Of a stretch of 64,000 nt of DNA, positions 46,093-57,499 are shown piece after piece (within the stretch, counting starts at the first letter, position 1; each line of letters opens with the position of its first letter). Source of the stretch: Trileptium ribeirensis (Eukaryota; Nematoda; Enoplea; Enoplida; Thoracostomopsidae); contig JASANE010007451.1 of assembly GCA_030248225.1 (NCBI GenBank), positions 18,930-82,929 on the forward strand, given 5' to 3'. Both the position numbers and the translations under genes were made by a program. The notes under the pieces are model-generated. The model did not search any database. It worked only from the letters and a program-made list of their open reading frames with translations, and was not told where the DNA came from.

Positions 46093-47723
46093 GCTGTGTC
46101 TGTAGAGCTATTATGGCGCACTGGCTACAGGTCCATGTCTCACAATTATTATGTTTCTTCGCGTGGCTTTTCGCTTGCAAATTTTCCTTTACAGTGTTTG
46201 TTTTGTGTGCATAATAGGAAGCCTTTGCACAAAGTTTAATAAAAACACGGACCTAAATTTAGAAATGCAAAATGTTAGATTTAGGCGATGTTCAGCTGAA
46301 ACCTGCTGATCAAGAATAAAATTAAACAAACCAAATGACAAAGTCGAATTAAAAGGTGAAAATGTAATGATTTAGTACAATACAGGTGTTTTTTCACGAA
46401 CAATTTTTGTTTTTATGCGGTAATATGGATTGCTACACATGTATGTGAGGTGATGGTAACAGGGAGAGATTTAAAATAGCATGCGTTTAAGTGTTTCTGC
46501 TAAAACACTGCGAAATGCACACAATTCGCATAGCAAGTTCCTAAAAACAAGTTCCATTATCATATTCTTCCTGAAACATAAGATATCTTTGACTGTCCAC
46601 ATCAAATTCATACATCCTTCAAATATAAGCTAATATTCGGAATGCGTTAGGCGTCTACGATATGTTTGGAGCGCATTTTTAAATTTCTTCGACAGCTGCT
46701 GTCTCAAGTTTGTTCGAAAATATGTCGATAATAAGCAAATTTTATTCAATTTATATTCGATGTTAGTGGGGCACTAATTCCGGATGGTCCGTATAAAACA
46801 TTGATGTTTCGAAGCTGGATAACTTTTACGATAGACATTGTCTGCAGAGAATAGCAGGAGTTCCAGAGTTATACTACCAATGTCAAGCTTGTATAGTCGG
46901 AGTTGTGGAACTGCGTAATTGGCACAGCAAAAATGATAAAACGGCGCATCAGGTGACGAAGCCATATCATTGGCAAAGATGATAATGGTCTTGAAAAAAG
47001 TGCGCAAAAGTTTATACAATTTGAAATACAAGAAAAATCCAACGTACTAACGTAGGGACACCAGCTTACAAAAGATAATGCAACCGTTGTTTAAAGTGAT
47101 CACTTGGCGAAGACGTCGAAGAGATCGGATGGCAGTATTGACCGATACAGCGCTTGATCAGATGGTGTTGATAAAACTCAAGGAAAAGCAACGGCGCCCG
47201 ACGTCTATAGGGATTTGGCAAAGCGGAAGTGGCTTACGACTTGTGCTGCGACATCCATGTTCTGTTACTAGACGGCGTTAAAGATGTGAAAACCAGAACA
47301 CTACAGCTTGAGACTGCGGGATTCGTAGCAAGAATATTCTGCGTCTGAATGAACAACCAGACATTCTAAAACTTAATTCGACACGAATTAAATAATGAAT
47401 GTGTAAATATCACGCCTTTTCCAGACCCCTACGAATGGAGCTAGTTGGCCGCTGGTAGTATTGTTCGTCGCCGTAAGACGCGGGCTGTCGGGAAGCGGAA
47501 CGTAACCTAAAAATATAAACGTGTTATAGCAAACTTTAGCGATGAGATCGCTCCAAGATAAAACGCAACTGAACACACTAAAATAAAATCACCAGCAAGA
47601 TTGACGAAATCTAATATGCAAATTAGCTTTCGTCAAAACAAACAATAATTATTAAATATAACAGTATAATGCATTATATACGCATTATTATATTATATTA
47701 TTGTTTTATAAGCAATTTTTTAT

Positions 47724-47875
47724 TTGGGTCTAGTGGTAGATCCTAAACACGAAAGTTTGGGAAAAACAGCCTTCGAAAAGTAGTGCTGCGGTGGGATTCG
47801 AACCCACAACCTCCTGCTACTAGATCCGCTAGCAGGAGCTCTACATGCTGAGCTATCCTTACCCAACAACGCAGT
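47724..47875 (-). mobile_element. tRNA-derived SINE, copy 1
   Basis: On the minus strand: GATAGCTCAGCATGTAGAGC (A box), then a long hairpin TCCTGCTA/TAGCAGGA around GCGGATCTAG, then GTGGGTTCGAATCCCACC (perfect T arm and B box), then a tail ending in TAGGATCTACCACTAGACCC. The acceptor ends do not pair and the anticodon arm is too long, so this is a SINE rather than a tRNA gene. Shares its body with 55602-55750. Confidence 0.75.
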
Positions 47876-48679
47876 AGTTAGAAAGCTGCTATACTCGACA
47901 TCCCCCGTTCTTCAGTGAGGCATACCACTGGCCTTTAAATATACAGGTATACCTATATTTTAATCATAATTCGATATATTTTATTTTTATTTCTCCATTG
48001 ATAATGGCCATAAGCAGGAGGCAACGAGAGGCTTGGGTTGGGGAGTAGGTTTTGCAAATAGGAGAAGCTTTGGTTGGTGGGCAAACTTGCGATTCTCGGT
48101 GTCGAATATCACCTAATTGTTATGTTTTATAATCTAAATGGAGTAGGTGTTGCTGGGTGATTTTTATTATGACGGCTATCGGTATTTAAAATGGATGGGA
48201 TTCGTCACCTGAAGATTGTGGTCCGAGGTGTGGCCAGTAGTATGCCGGTGGGACGTCTGATATGGCGCGCGTCCTGTTTTACGTGATCAGTGGTCGTGCC
48301 CTACATTTCGCGTAGCGTGTTTCTTACTCAGCTCGATCACTCCGGTTCAGGATTTTAGTATAAAACACATAGTGAATAGCGTTTATTACAGAACCGGTTA
48401 AAACAAATAAGGCACACTAATTGAGCACTGAGCACCCGTAGGTTGTGATACACTTTTGCTAGTTGAGCAGATAGACTTGACTCGTAGCTCGTTGCTGCAT
48501 CGTACTTTTCTTTAGTACGCTTACACTCTGATCACTCTAAACACAGCGGATAATTTTTGCCTTTCTCTAAATATTGTTACTGTTCGGCACTGGCACATTC
48601 CACTATTTCAGCCTTACGTTCTATTAGTTCGAGTTAGATTACCTATGTACTAATCTAATATGCCTCTTGGGAGATTTAT

Positions 48680-49150
48680 ACCATCGCCTCCGAATGGCTG
48701 ACGACGCACGTTTATCTAGTATCTGAACCTAGGACCTAGAATTCCGCTAATACAGGCCTTATTTAAGGGTTAGGTTTGAGTGAACACCGGTTAATTTTAG
48801 ATTAGCTATTACGTTACCAAAGCTCTTGTGAGTTCTTACAACCGACCCCCGAATAGCTGGCACGATCGCATGGTTAAATAATTGCCTTAACCTGAGCCTT
48901 ACGTTTACGTAAGGCTCGTGCCAGTTATATGATGTTTTGTAGCCGCCCCCGAAAGGCTGACCAAACTACTTTACAATGAACTATTTAGTAGAGCTTGCTC
49001 AATCCCTACGCCCCCAAATGGCTGACAAGCTGGCTGATTATTAGGTATAGTGTGCTGGAGATTTTGGCCGTCCGAATCTACTCCAATTACTCGCCCTGTC
49101 TTCTCTCGACTAACACTACTTGCTGAGCCACCCCCGAATGGCTGACTAGA
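48680..49150. repeat. Five spaced CCCCCGAATGGCTGAC motifs
   Basis: TCCGAATGGCTGAC (48687), CCCCGAATAGCTGGCAC (48846), CCCCCGAAAGGCTGACC (48945), CCCCCAAATGGCTGAC (49011) and CCCCCGAATGGCTGAC (49130), all in one orientation, 70-160 bp apart. The series is repeated in duplication copy 2. No gene here. Confidence 0.7.
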
Positions 49151-49773
49151 CTCAACAAGCAATGCTACTATTCCCGGACCCACCTGTTCTACTCGCCCTG
49201 GCTTTTCTCACTCGACACTGGGGCCGACGTTTTTACGTATATATTATTAATGACTATTATAATTAATGCGGTGTTGCTCATAGTACCAGGATTTTATACA
49301 ACCTACAATTTTATTCGGGAAAATTAATATTATTGAATAAACGGCACTCCTTGGGTTGGGGAGGAAAAATCAGGGAATCGTCGATGATTTTGGTACCATT
49401 CGACTCAGCTCGACGAGGCGAGTTCAACGGAACCAAATTTGACCATATTCCAACAACTTTAAAATTTTTCAAATTTTGCCCTCAGTTCAGTACTAAGGGG
49501 GACCCGGTACGTTGAAAAATCGAGAAAAATTTTTTATGATCAAAATAGACATAAGTAGCATAGGTACACGCAGAATGACGAGACAAATTCAACCGTGCCT
49601 TATTTATCATGATATTTTCACTCTTTAGCTAGTTATGGCTGAAAAACCATTTTCGAACTACTGAGCTCCATGAGACGACTTCAACAATATAAAATGATGC
49701 CATATTCAAAATATATTTCTTAACTTTCAGGCTAATTTCAATAATATATTAATTAATCACATTAAATATAGTA

Positions 49774-50764
49774 ATGGCTGCCCGCGGACGCCCAACAGAT
49801 AACAGATTTAACATTATTAACCCTATTAGAGTTTTTCAACGGAACAATGTTGATAACATTCGTATGACCTACACCCAATTTGTACAGCAATGTCGGACAT
49901 ATGTCGACATAATAGAACTAGCGGCTGAATGGGGTTTAATTGCAAATTCCCGGAACTGTGAGTGCGGCGAGGCCATGTATCTCGCGGCTCGAGGCGACTT
50001 AGGCCGAGGTGACAATTATGAATAGCGATGCAAAGCATGTCGCCACAAGTCCTCTATACGCCATAACTCATTCTTTGCCGGCCAACACATCGCCTTGTTC
50101 GCACTTTTGGTAATGTTTGCCTACATCGACAATTTGCCCACTGAATGGATTATGCAGCAGGCTAACATTGCATCAGACACAGCAACGAATTGGTATAACT
50201 ACTATCGTGACATTGCTGTGGCCTACGATAATCAACACTGCCAAAATACTGTACTCGGAGGGCCAGGCCTTGATGTTGAGGTGGACGAATCCATGTTCTT
50301 TCGGCAAAAATATAACCGCGGCATGCCCAGAAGGAAACATGGATGGGTCGTCGGCATGATCGAGCGTCAAACCGGCAACTGCCTTTTGTTTTCGGTTGCT
50401 AATCGTACCGCTGCGACCATCATACCTCTTATCCAGCAACATATACGGCCCGGCACACGCGTCATCACGGACAGTTACCAAACTTATGTCCAAGGTCTCC
50501 GCCGCTTACGTACCTCATCCGCAGCCACATCTTCATGCAACGGTCAATCATCACAACCGCCAGTTCGTTAACCCAGACAACGTCCATGCCCACACCCAGA
50601 ACATCGATGGCCTCTGAGGAACCTTTAAGAACTTCATGAGGCGTCGACATGGCATACCCGACACATTGTTCCACCGTACTTTGATCGAGTTTCGGCGCCG
50701 CCGTTTCTCCCACAACATCCTCGGAGCTGTAGTGGGCCAAATTCGCGATCAACATTCTTTTTAG
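49774..50764 (+). pseudogene. Merlin transposase pseudogene (DDE, ISXO2/IS1595-like)
   Basis: About 330 codons in the original frame. A zinc-ribbon-like start (CECGEAMYL, later RCKACRHKS) is interrupted by a TAG at 50023. The catalytic part follows: DVEVDESMFFRQKYNRGMPR then WVVGMIERQTGNCLLFSVAN, and RPGTRVITDSYQTYV with the second Asp. A +1 frameshift lies near 50490-50520. After it the frame reads NHHNRQFVNPDNVHAHTQNI and DG, a TGA at 50615 where the family usually has Trp, and an end at TAG 50762. The third catalytic acidic residue is Asp in this copy (QNIDG). Two stops and a frameshift rule out a working enzyme. Confidence 0.88.
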
Positions 50765-50792
50765 TTAAGTTGTTATAATTTACGTTGCAATA

Positions 50793-51005
50793 TAAATGTT
50801 AGACTAAGCCTAAGCCTTAGACTAAGACTAAGCCTAAGTCTTAGACTAAGCCTGAGCCTTAGACTAAGCCTAAAGCCTAATCCTTCGACTAAGCCTAAGT
50901 CTTAGACTAAGCCTGAACCTTAGACTAAGCCTAAGCCTAAGCCTTAGACTAAGCCTAAGTCTTAGACTAAGCCTGAGCCTTAGACTAAGCCTAAGCCTAG
51001 CCTGA
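50793..51005. repeat. CTTAGACTAAGCCTAAG minisatellite inside Merlin
   Basis: About 35 hexamer-like words CCTAAG, ACTAAG and CCTTAG alternate. Because CTTAGACTAAG-type words are palindromic, the array can fold on itself. It lies between the transposase and the right end of the Merlin element. TAAGCCTAAGCCTT also occurs at about 55987, outside the element. Confidence 0.85.
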
Positions 51006-51370
51006 CCCCCCGTACTAAGCTGTTCTGCCACTAAACCTAATCACGATATGACCAATGCCAAAAATCCATCCATTTAAACGCATAAGAATTTCATTTAAAA
51101 ATATCAGTTTTCGCTTGCATTGCCAGTATCGGGCTACATATGTCGTTACCCTGACTACCTACGGATTCGTATTATACAACGTTCGATAGTGCATGGGATC
51201 TTCTATTTCATGTCCAAATGAGCCAAATCGGTCCATCCAATAAAAAGTTATGGTAAAAAATGTAAAAAACCCAAAATCCACATTTTAAAAAATTCCGACC
51301 CCTGAAATTAGGGCCCCTTGCTCAAGCCCCCTTAAGAGATAGAGCCCTGAAACCTTCTCCATTGGAAAGA

Positions 51371-51400
51371 GCGGGAAAAATTACCCCCCCCGGGGGGTTA
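51371..51400. repeat. Short GC palindrome
   Basis: TTACCCCCCCCGGGGGGTTA: eight C then six G, flanked by TTA on one side and TTA again on the other. Near-perfect hairpin inside the Merlin element. Confidence 0.7.
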
Positions 51401-51657
51401 GGGGAGAAGAATCTTAAAGCGAAGCTTTAGGAAAAAAATTGCCAGAAAAGCCTCCATATCCCCCAAAAATCCGAAAATAAAAGAATGTTGAATCAGCATA
51501 TCGTAGGTTATACCTGAAAAGGGGTGACCCTGATCTCGAAGAGATCGGTTTTGGGGATGAGAGATGATTGGGGTCCAGAGACTATGGGGGCTATACCTGA
51601 AAAGATGGTGGGCCCCTTCCCTGATTCCCCCCCAACCCAAGGAGGGCCGAATAAAAC

Positions 51658-52340
51658 TAATACTATTATTAGGATACCTATTTGTGTAGTAATTCTACCT
51701 AATTGCCACTTCTAGTCACTGTTTCCTTACACCACTCGAAACCGATAATGACTTAGATAATTCCGCTCCGTTTCGGAAAGGCCGAGTATAAGCTTTTCCT
51801 TCCAACAAGTTCTATGCCGATAATTCACAACGTCGCTGATTCAAGCCAATCGGTCCTCATTCTTTGCGCATATGCTTAGTAAACCTAAGAAACCATAAAA
51901 TTCAATAAAAAGCATGTGGTGGATTCCGAAGCCTTATTCATATTTGGCGATGTTCCATAATTAACGTGTAAGGTGCCGCAACTGATCCAGGCTAGTGCCA
52001 AAAAGCACTAGCTATGTGCCCAAATTCACGTAAACCAAAATAATTAACATAGTGAGCGCTGTGAAATCAATTTAGCCGACCTTGTAAACGCCGTGCAAAT
52101 CAAGACTGATAACAAAACTAAAATTAAACTTAAACTTACGTTATCTAAGCTTAGAAATGAACGAATAATTATGCGAAAAACATATTAGGTTAAGACAAAA
52201 TTTTAAGAAATAAATATTTTGAAAAAGGTTTTAAGGCAAGGTTTTTAGGGAGCAGTAAATAAGCAAAAAAGTAAAAAACCCGATTTTAAAAGGTTTGGAC
52301 CCCAATTAGGCTGACGGACCCCCGACTGTTATATTGTCTT
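51658..52340. other. Unrecognised sequence right of Merlin
   Basis: No frame of note. AGTGCCAAAAAGCACTAG at about 51991 is a small perfect hairpin. Confidence 0.35.
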
Positions 52341-52344
52341 TTGG

Positions 52345-52510
52345 TGGGTGTAGGGGTGGTCGGGGATATTTTTATTATGACGGCTATCAGTTATTAAGTA
52401 GGGATGGGATTCGTCATTCGAAGATGTGGAGGTTCGTACGCATGGCCAGTAGTGGCATCTTTTCTTGGCGCGCGTTGTTCTACCTTAGCGTACTTTTATT
52501 TGTATAGCGC
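52345..52510 (+). repeat. Diverged relative of sequence at 48155-48300
   Basis: ATTTTTATTATGACGGCTATC, GGATGGGATTCGTCA, GGCCAGTAGT and GGCGCGCGT occur in the same order and spacing as at 48165-48275. An unnamed dispersed repeat on either side of the Merlin insertion. Confidence 0.65.
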
Positions 52511-52899
52511 TGCGGCATGACTACCTCGATTTGCTCGATGTGTGATAACACTTCCTTGTATATGTATCAAAATTACAACTTAACCTACTACAAGTTGGAT
52601 CGAGGATCGAAAGTTCCCCGAACTCGACGAAAGCTGGTACTAGACTGAATTAAGGAAAAACGACAGAATGCTAACACATGTTAGCTAATACAGAAAACTA
52701 ATGCTAATCATGCAAATTAGCATTAAAAGAAACGAAGATCAGAAAAGAAGGAAACAAGGGAGAAAAGAAAACCGAGGGGAGGGGATATAATAAATAAATT
52801 GGTGACCAACCCGGGGTTTTTAGTTAATGTTAGGGTTTTGGGAAGGGTTTGCACCGGAAACCCCCATGGTAGCCTGGTAAAACCACTAACACCGACACT

Positions 52900-54490
52900 A
52901 ATTTTCTTTTCTTTTCCTCTTCACAACTAACTAGCTAAGGAATTTATTAATAATAAACTTTCTCTTCTTCCGAATTATCTTTTTCTTTCATTCTCCTTCT
53001 TTACCTCCCCAAAACTTTCCCCAAAGCCCCCAATTTTCCCCTTTCCCAAAAACAACCCTCCCGCTTATGTCACCCTTTCACCTAACTCCTCCTCCCTTCC
53101 ACATATTCTTGTGTCACCCTTCCTTATTTTCAATTTTCCGAAAAAAATTTTATTTTCATTTCCCAAAATTACACCGTACCTAACCCTTTCCCCTCCCTAA
53201 ATTTTTCCTAAATACCTCTCCCTTTTTCCACAACACCCTATTTTCCCAATTCCCCTACTCTACTTAATATCATTCTAACTCCAGTACACTTTCCAAAAAC
53301 TTATGTTTTTCCTACCCTAAGCATCTCCCCAAAAAAACTTTTCCCTCTAACCACCATTTTATGTTCCCCTAACCTACAAAATCCTTTCAAATCATCCCAT
53401 TTACTACTTTTTCACTCTTAGATTTTCATTGCCAACCCTTCCGCCTATTCCTATTCCCCTTATCATTTTTTCAATTTTCCGAAAAAATTTTATTTTTATT
53501 TGCCCAAATTTATACCCCACCTAATCATTCCTCCTCCCTTTACTTTTCCAAAAATTCTGTTTTTCCAACCCCCACGCGTCCCCACAAAAAACTCTTCCCT
53601 CTAAACGACCATTTTATGTTCCCCTAACAATCCTTTAAAATCATCCCATTTTCTACTTCTCCCTTTCTAACTTTTCATTGCCAATCCTTCCGGCTATCCC
53701 TTATTCCACTCATCAATCTCTTCTTACATTTTCAAATTTCACATATTTTGTCCCGTTTTACATTTTCTTGTAAAACACCCCGTCAATATTAGCAATTCTC
53801 CCAAGGTCTTACCATATCCCCTTTTTCTTTCTCATCCTATCTGAAATTCGTCACTTTCATCATTCCGTTCCTTTAACCCGTTCACAAAGCATTCCACCAA
53901 CCCCATTTCTCACAAATTCCCAAAATTTATCAATATATTTTCGTTCCTTTATTTCTTTATTTTTTCCATTAAATTTCAACAACACCTACGTTCCGAAACT
54001 TAATTTTTCTTTTTACTCTTTGTCAAATTTCCCTTTCTCCAACGCTGGTTCCTTCTCTTTTACCTTCCCACTCCATTTTCGTATTTCCACCTTTCCCTCC
54101 AAATCCTAGATCTCACCATTTCCTTCTCCCAAAATGTAATTACCCCTCAACGCACTCCTACTCAAATCTCTTCTCCCTTTACTTAATTCTTTCAAACTTT
54201 CTTATTTCTCTGGCCCCCACTGCATTTATATCTCCCCACCATCACGCTTACAAGCTTTCATCTTTTCCAAATTCCCCTAAAACTCCCTAATCTTCCGTTT
54301 CCAAAAATTACAATATCTCCTCCCTTCATCCAGCCAAATCCTTTTTTCCCTACCTCCGTCTTTCACAAAAATCTCATTTTTTGTCTATTCTGACCTAATT
54401 CCCATCCTCCCCTCCCTCCATCTCTCCTACCTACCAAATTTTCTTAAAATTCCTCAAATTTTCCTATTGATAATCCCTCTTGTCATTGCC
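52900..54490. other. ~1.6 kb G-depleted (C/T/A-rich) tract
   Basis: For about 1,590 bp the plus strand has almost no G (several 60-base lines have none to three) while C and T dominate and A remains common. Within it a block repeats: AACTTTTCCCTCTAACCACC and ATTTTATGTTCCCCTAAC (about 53336-53372) against AACTCTTCCCTCTAAACGAC with the same continuation (about 53589-53629). A short purine-rich stretch (52735-52795) precedes it. No coding potential. Confidence 0.85.
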
Positions 54491-54499
54491 TTTCCCAGC

Positions 54500-55595
54500 A
54501 TTAGTAATTATAACACGGTGGGACGTCAATTGGTTTTCGTATGGAACCAGGGGTTGTCTTGTTTCAGACAGCGCGCAAAATACTATCTTTGTTGCAATGG
54601 CGTAAGAACAAGTGGTTCGGAGTTTTCAGGGAACTTCAAGGTTGGTGCTTGGTGCTTTGCAGGATAACGGCTACATAGGCGTCAGGAGGCGTTAGCATTA
54701 CGAGTACTCGAGTTTAAAATTATCGGAACCTACACTCCACAGTATTGGTGTTATTGGCAGGCTATTAAAGCTTTCTTTATTTTGTTTTCTTTTTTATTTT
54801 GATATCGCGTAATACGGCGAGTATTCGGAGGAAAAGGTCGTGTTGTCTGTGGAGTGTAGTGTCTTAGTGTTTCGTCAAAAGGAACATATCTGTGGCATTG
54901 AAACATAGAGCCTAGGTTACCACCGAATCATATATTGGCATAAACAATCCAAGGAATTCATTGGAGTAATAGCGAGAAAGAATCAGCTAGTCAGACAGTC
55001 TTGCCGTTTTGGCGTGTGACCCGGCATTTCTGACAATAATTTTGTTTTGTGTTTTGTTTTCAAAGATTTGTAAAATCTTTAGTAAAATACTAACTTGGGC
55101 AAGCGTGTTGTAACGGCGATCGAGCAGCTAACGGAGTGCTAGTTGTTTACGAACCTACTCGAGATTCAAAAGAGATTGTATTTATTGTAATGGCACAACC
55201 TTAGAGTTTAGTTTGGCAGAACCGTTCAAGAGCACGAGCTGACGTGATAAAATGACAGGCCCAAGCCGAAAAATATTTTTATCGGAAACGAGTGTGACCT
55301 TTAGGTTTGTGCCTTAGTGTTACTATCGACCGAAATCATGCATTAGGCTGCTGATAACCGAACGTATATAGTATTACAGGTACGCGAGCCACCGTCGGTT
55401 TACCTAGCTTGCATCAGCTTCACGACAAAAAAGCCTGACCGGCGAACGAAAGCATGGTTGTCAACCGGCGGACCCTCTTCCTCGGTGCTGGTGTTCAAAG
55501 GTAGTGAAGCGTCGAAACCAGCAGACCAACATCCCACACAGGGTTGTGTATGTGGCAGTGGTCCGACCACCCGTATGACCTCCATTTATACGCAA
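54500..55595. other. No gene recognised
   Basis: Base composition returns abruptly to normal after the G-poor tract. Short frames only (for example 55458-55664 plus, with an overlapping minus frame). Nothing supports a gene. Confidence 0.4.
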
Positions 55596-55601
55596 TTTTT
55601 C

Positions 55602-55750
55602 ACTTGGGATTTAGTGGTAGTCCTAAACGGCGAATGGTGTAGAAATCAGCCGCCGAAAATTTGACCTGAGGTGGAATTCGAACCCACGACTTCCTGCCGT
55701 TGAATCCGCAATCAGGCACTCCACCGACGGAGCTTAACCCTGCCCGACAT
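55602..55750 (-). mobile_element. tRNA-derived SINE, diverged member
   Basis: On the minus strand: GGTTAAGCTCCGTCGGTGGA, then CCTGATTGCGGATTCAACGG and CAGGAAG, then GTGGGTTCGAATTCCACC, then CCACTAAATCCCAAG. Same plan and same tail as the copies at 47724 and 62335, but clearly diverged: an independent insertion of the family. Confidence 0.7.
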
Positions 55751-55754
55751 CGCA

Positions 55755-56850
55755 CTTGTCACAAAGTCGCTCTATGCGACAATTATGTTAGTCAAGAAAA
55801 TAGAATCGTCTCAATTCAAAAAAATTAAAATTACGCCCTAGCTAAAATTAAAAGTACTATGTACATAGAATTGACACAATTTATGGCTATCATTTCTCAT
55901 TTATAGTGACGTTGGTAAAGATTGTTTAGGCCAACATAACTTTTAGAACCGGAAGTGAAATACATGCTATGTCGTTCTCGACGTGCTAAGCCTAAGCCTT
56001 GATCCCTAGAGGACCATACATTAAGTATATGCCTATGCTGGTTGCTGCCGCTCCCGAATTTTGCGCGAAGCTGTTCTTTTTCCTAACGATATGACGCATC
56101 ATGATATAACGTCTACCCTCTAAAGGTGCACAATTTCACCATTGCATTTGTTCAAATAACCATTGAAGATATTTTAAAACTGCAAAATACAAGTAATACA
56201 CCAAAGTATATGGCAAAATTCACAACCCACTGGAAACATAACTTGCTAAATCATTATAAACAGTTACATTTTAACAATGCCACTATGTTTTCTCGCACAA
56301 ATATTTCGATTTATTAATGGCGACATTATTCAATAATTTATTCAGGTACAATGATTCGTATCGAGTTTGCTTGAAATTTTGAAGCTATATCTGGTTGCAT
56401 GACAGCTGCTGCCAGGTCCCATTATTTTAGGTAGTTTTCGTTCTTAGGTATTACCATCTCTCCAATGCTCAACTGACTTTTGATTTTAGGTATTGAGGTT
56501 TTTAGAATGACGTTTAGCCTTCATACGTCTCAATACAGCAGGTCTCTTTCTGATTATCGCTGTCTGATTATCCCCTACGGCGATGGAGTGATCCAGTGCT
56601 ATTTTAGTGCTGAGTTCGTGGTTAATCCACCGTGGACCATAGCAGACAATCAATGTCTAAATATCTAGTTAGTATATAAGTATAATTATTAATTCGATTA
56701 ACCTTTACTTCAGGGAATGACGTCGTGAACAAAAAAGCTTTCCACAAATTTACGGCCGCACATGCACCTCTAGCAACAAGCAGGCGCAATTTGCGCAAGT
56801 TTTTCACTAAGGAACTGCTTCGAAACTCGTCGAGCCGCCAAGCCCCCCTT
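55755..56850. other. No gene recognised
   Basis: Short plus-strand frames of 60-77 codons at 56126, 56480 and 56725 have no recognisable domain. The region leads into the retrotransposon fragment. Confidence 0.4.
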
Positions 56851-56954
56851 CGGCTGCGCACCCCAACCCCAGGGGGTTACCCTCTTGGCTTTTCGGCCTC
56901 GGGGGAGAGGGGTCCTGACTCCAGGGGGTTACCCCTCTGTCGGCACGTATGGCA

Positions 56955-57484
56955 ATAACTCACAGCTCGATGAGCTTTGGCGACTCAAAGGTGTGAGTCT
57001 GAAGAATTGGCTCAAGATCAGAAAGGCAGTCACATGGACGACACTGCTCTATGGGTGTAAGAGCTGGACTGTGGGGAAGAAAAGTATGGAGACACTCACA
57101 GCGTTTGAAATGAAATGTTACAGAACAATGCTAAGGATTACATGGAAGGAGAAAAATACAAATGCCTGGGTGTGGGGAAAAGTGAAGAAGGTATTGAGAT
57201 AGGAACCAGAATCTGTGGAGGAGATCATCAAGTGGAAGAAGCTCAAATATCACGGACACCAGACGAGTAGGGGAACCATGGCAAATGTTTTTACTCAAGA
57301 AGAAGTGTAAGGTGATAGAAGAAGAGGAAAGCCGAAAAGACAGTGGGAGGATGACCTGAAGGAATGGACCGGATAGACAATGGAGAGGTTAAGAAAAGCG
57401 GTGAAGGACAGGAAGTGGTGGTAGAAGCTGGAGCATGAATGGGTGCGGCCACAGCCATGACGGCTACGGCAAAGAAGAATAATT
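56955..57484 (+). pseudogene. Non-LTR retrotransposon 3' fragment (RT C-terminus)
   Basis: Reads VSLKNWLKIRKAVTWTTLLY then GCKSWTVGKKSMETLTAFEM and KCYRTMLRITWKEK, the well-known C-terminal end of endonuclease/reverse transcriptase LINE proteins. After frame breaks it continues in other frames with RRRGKPKRQWEDDLKEWTG, then ERLRKAVKDRKWW and LEHEWVRPQP, and ends in an AAGAAGAATAA tail. Internal stops and shifts show it is dead. Directly upstream (56865-56945) CCAGGGGGTTACCC occurs twice. Confidence 0.85.
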
Positions 57485-57499
57485 CACAAATAGTCCTGC

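Larger units (their letters stand above)
46093..49382. repeat. Large direct duplication, copy 1
   Basis: Matches 60704-64000 nearly base for base, with scattered substitutions and short indels (for example TTTGAAATACAAG against TTTGAAGATACAAG). Both copies contain the SINE (47724/62335), the NCGAATGGCTGAC motif series and the left end of the Merlin element with its GAATAAAC flank. Copy 2 is cut by the window end. Short open frames in it (46774-47031 minus, 47078-47281 plus, 47388-47576 minus) are repeated in copy 2 but have no recognisable domain. Confidence 0.93.
49343..51648 (+). mobile_element. Merlin DNA transposon, complete ends, dead transposase
   Basis: Terminal inverted repeats: left GGCACTCCTTGGGTTGGGGA, right (reverse complement) GGCCCTCCTTGGGTTGGGGG, both followed by AATCAGGGAA. 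Flanks are GAATAAAC (49335-49342) and GAATAAAAC (51649-51657), fitting the 8-9 bp target duplications of Merlin. The 2.3 kb body holds one decayed transposase related to the ISXO2/IS1595 DDE family, then a CTTAGACTAAG minisatellite. Its left end recurs at 63961 inside the large duplication. Confidence 0.88.

Noticed and set aside
46774..47281. Frames conserved between 46.8-47.6 kb and 61.4-62.2 kb
   Set aside because: Conservation comes from the recent duplication of the DNA, so it is no evidence of selection.
47784..47870. tRNA gene with perfect B box
   Set aside because: The acceptor stem does not pair, the anticodon arm is far too long, and the same body occurs as a dispersed element at 55602. 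A SINE, not a tRNA.
48165..52480. LTR pair of a retrotransposon
   Set aside because: Similarity is patchy, no TG...CA ends, primer-binding site or gag/pol sequence was seen between them; the body is a Merlin element.
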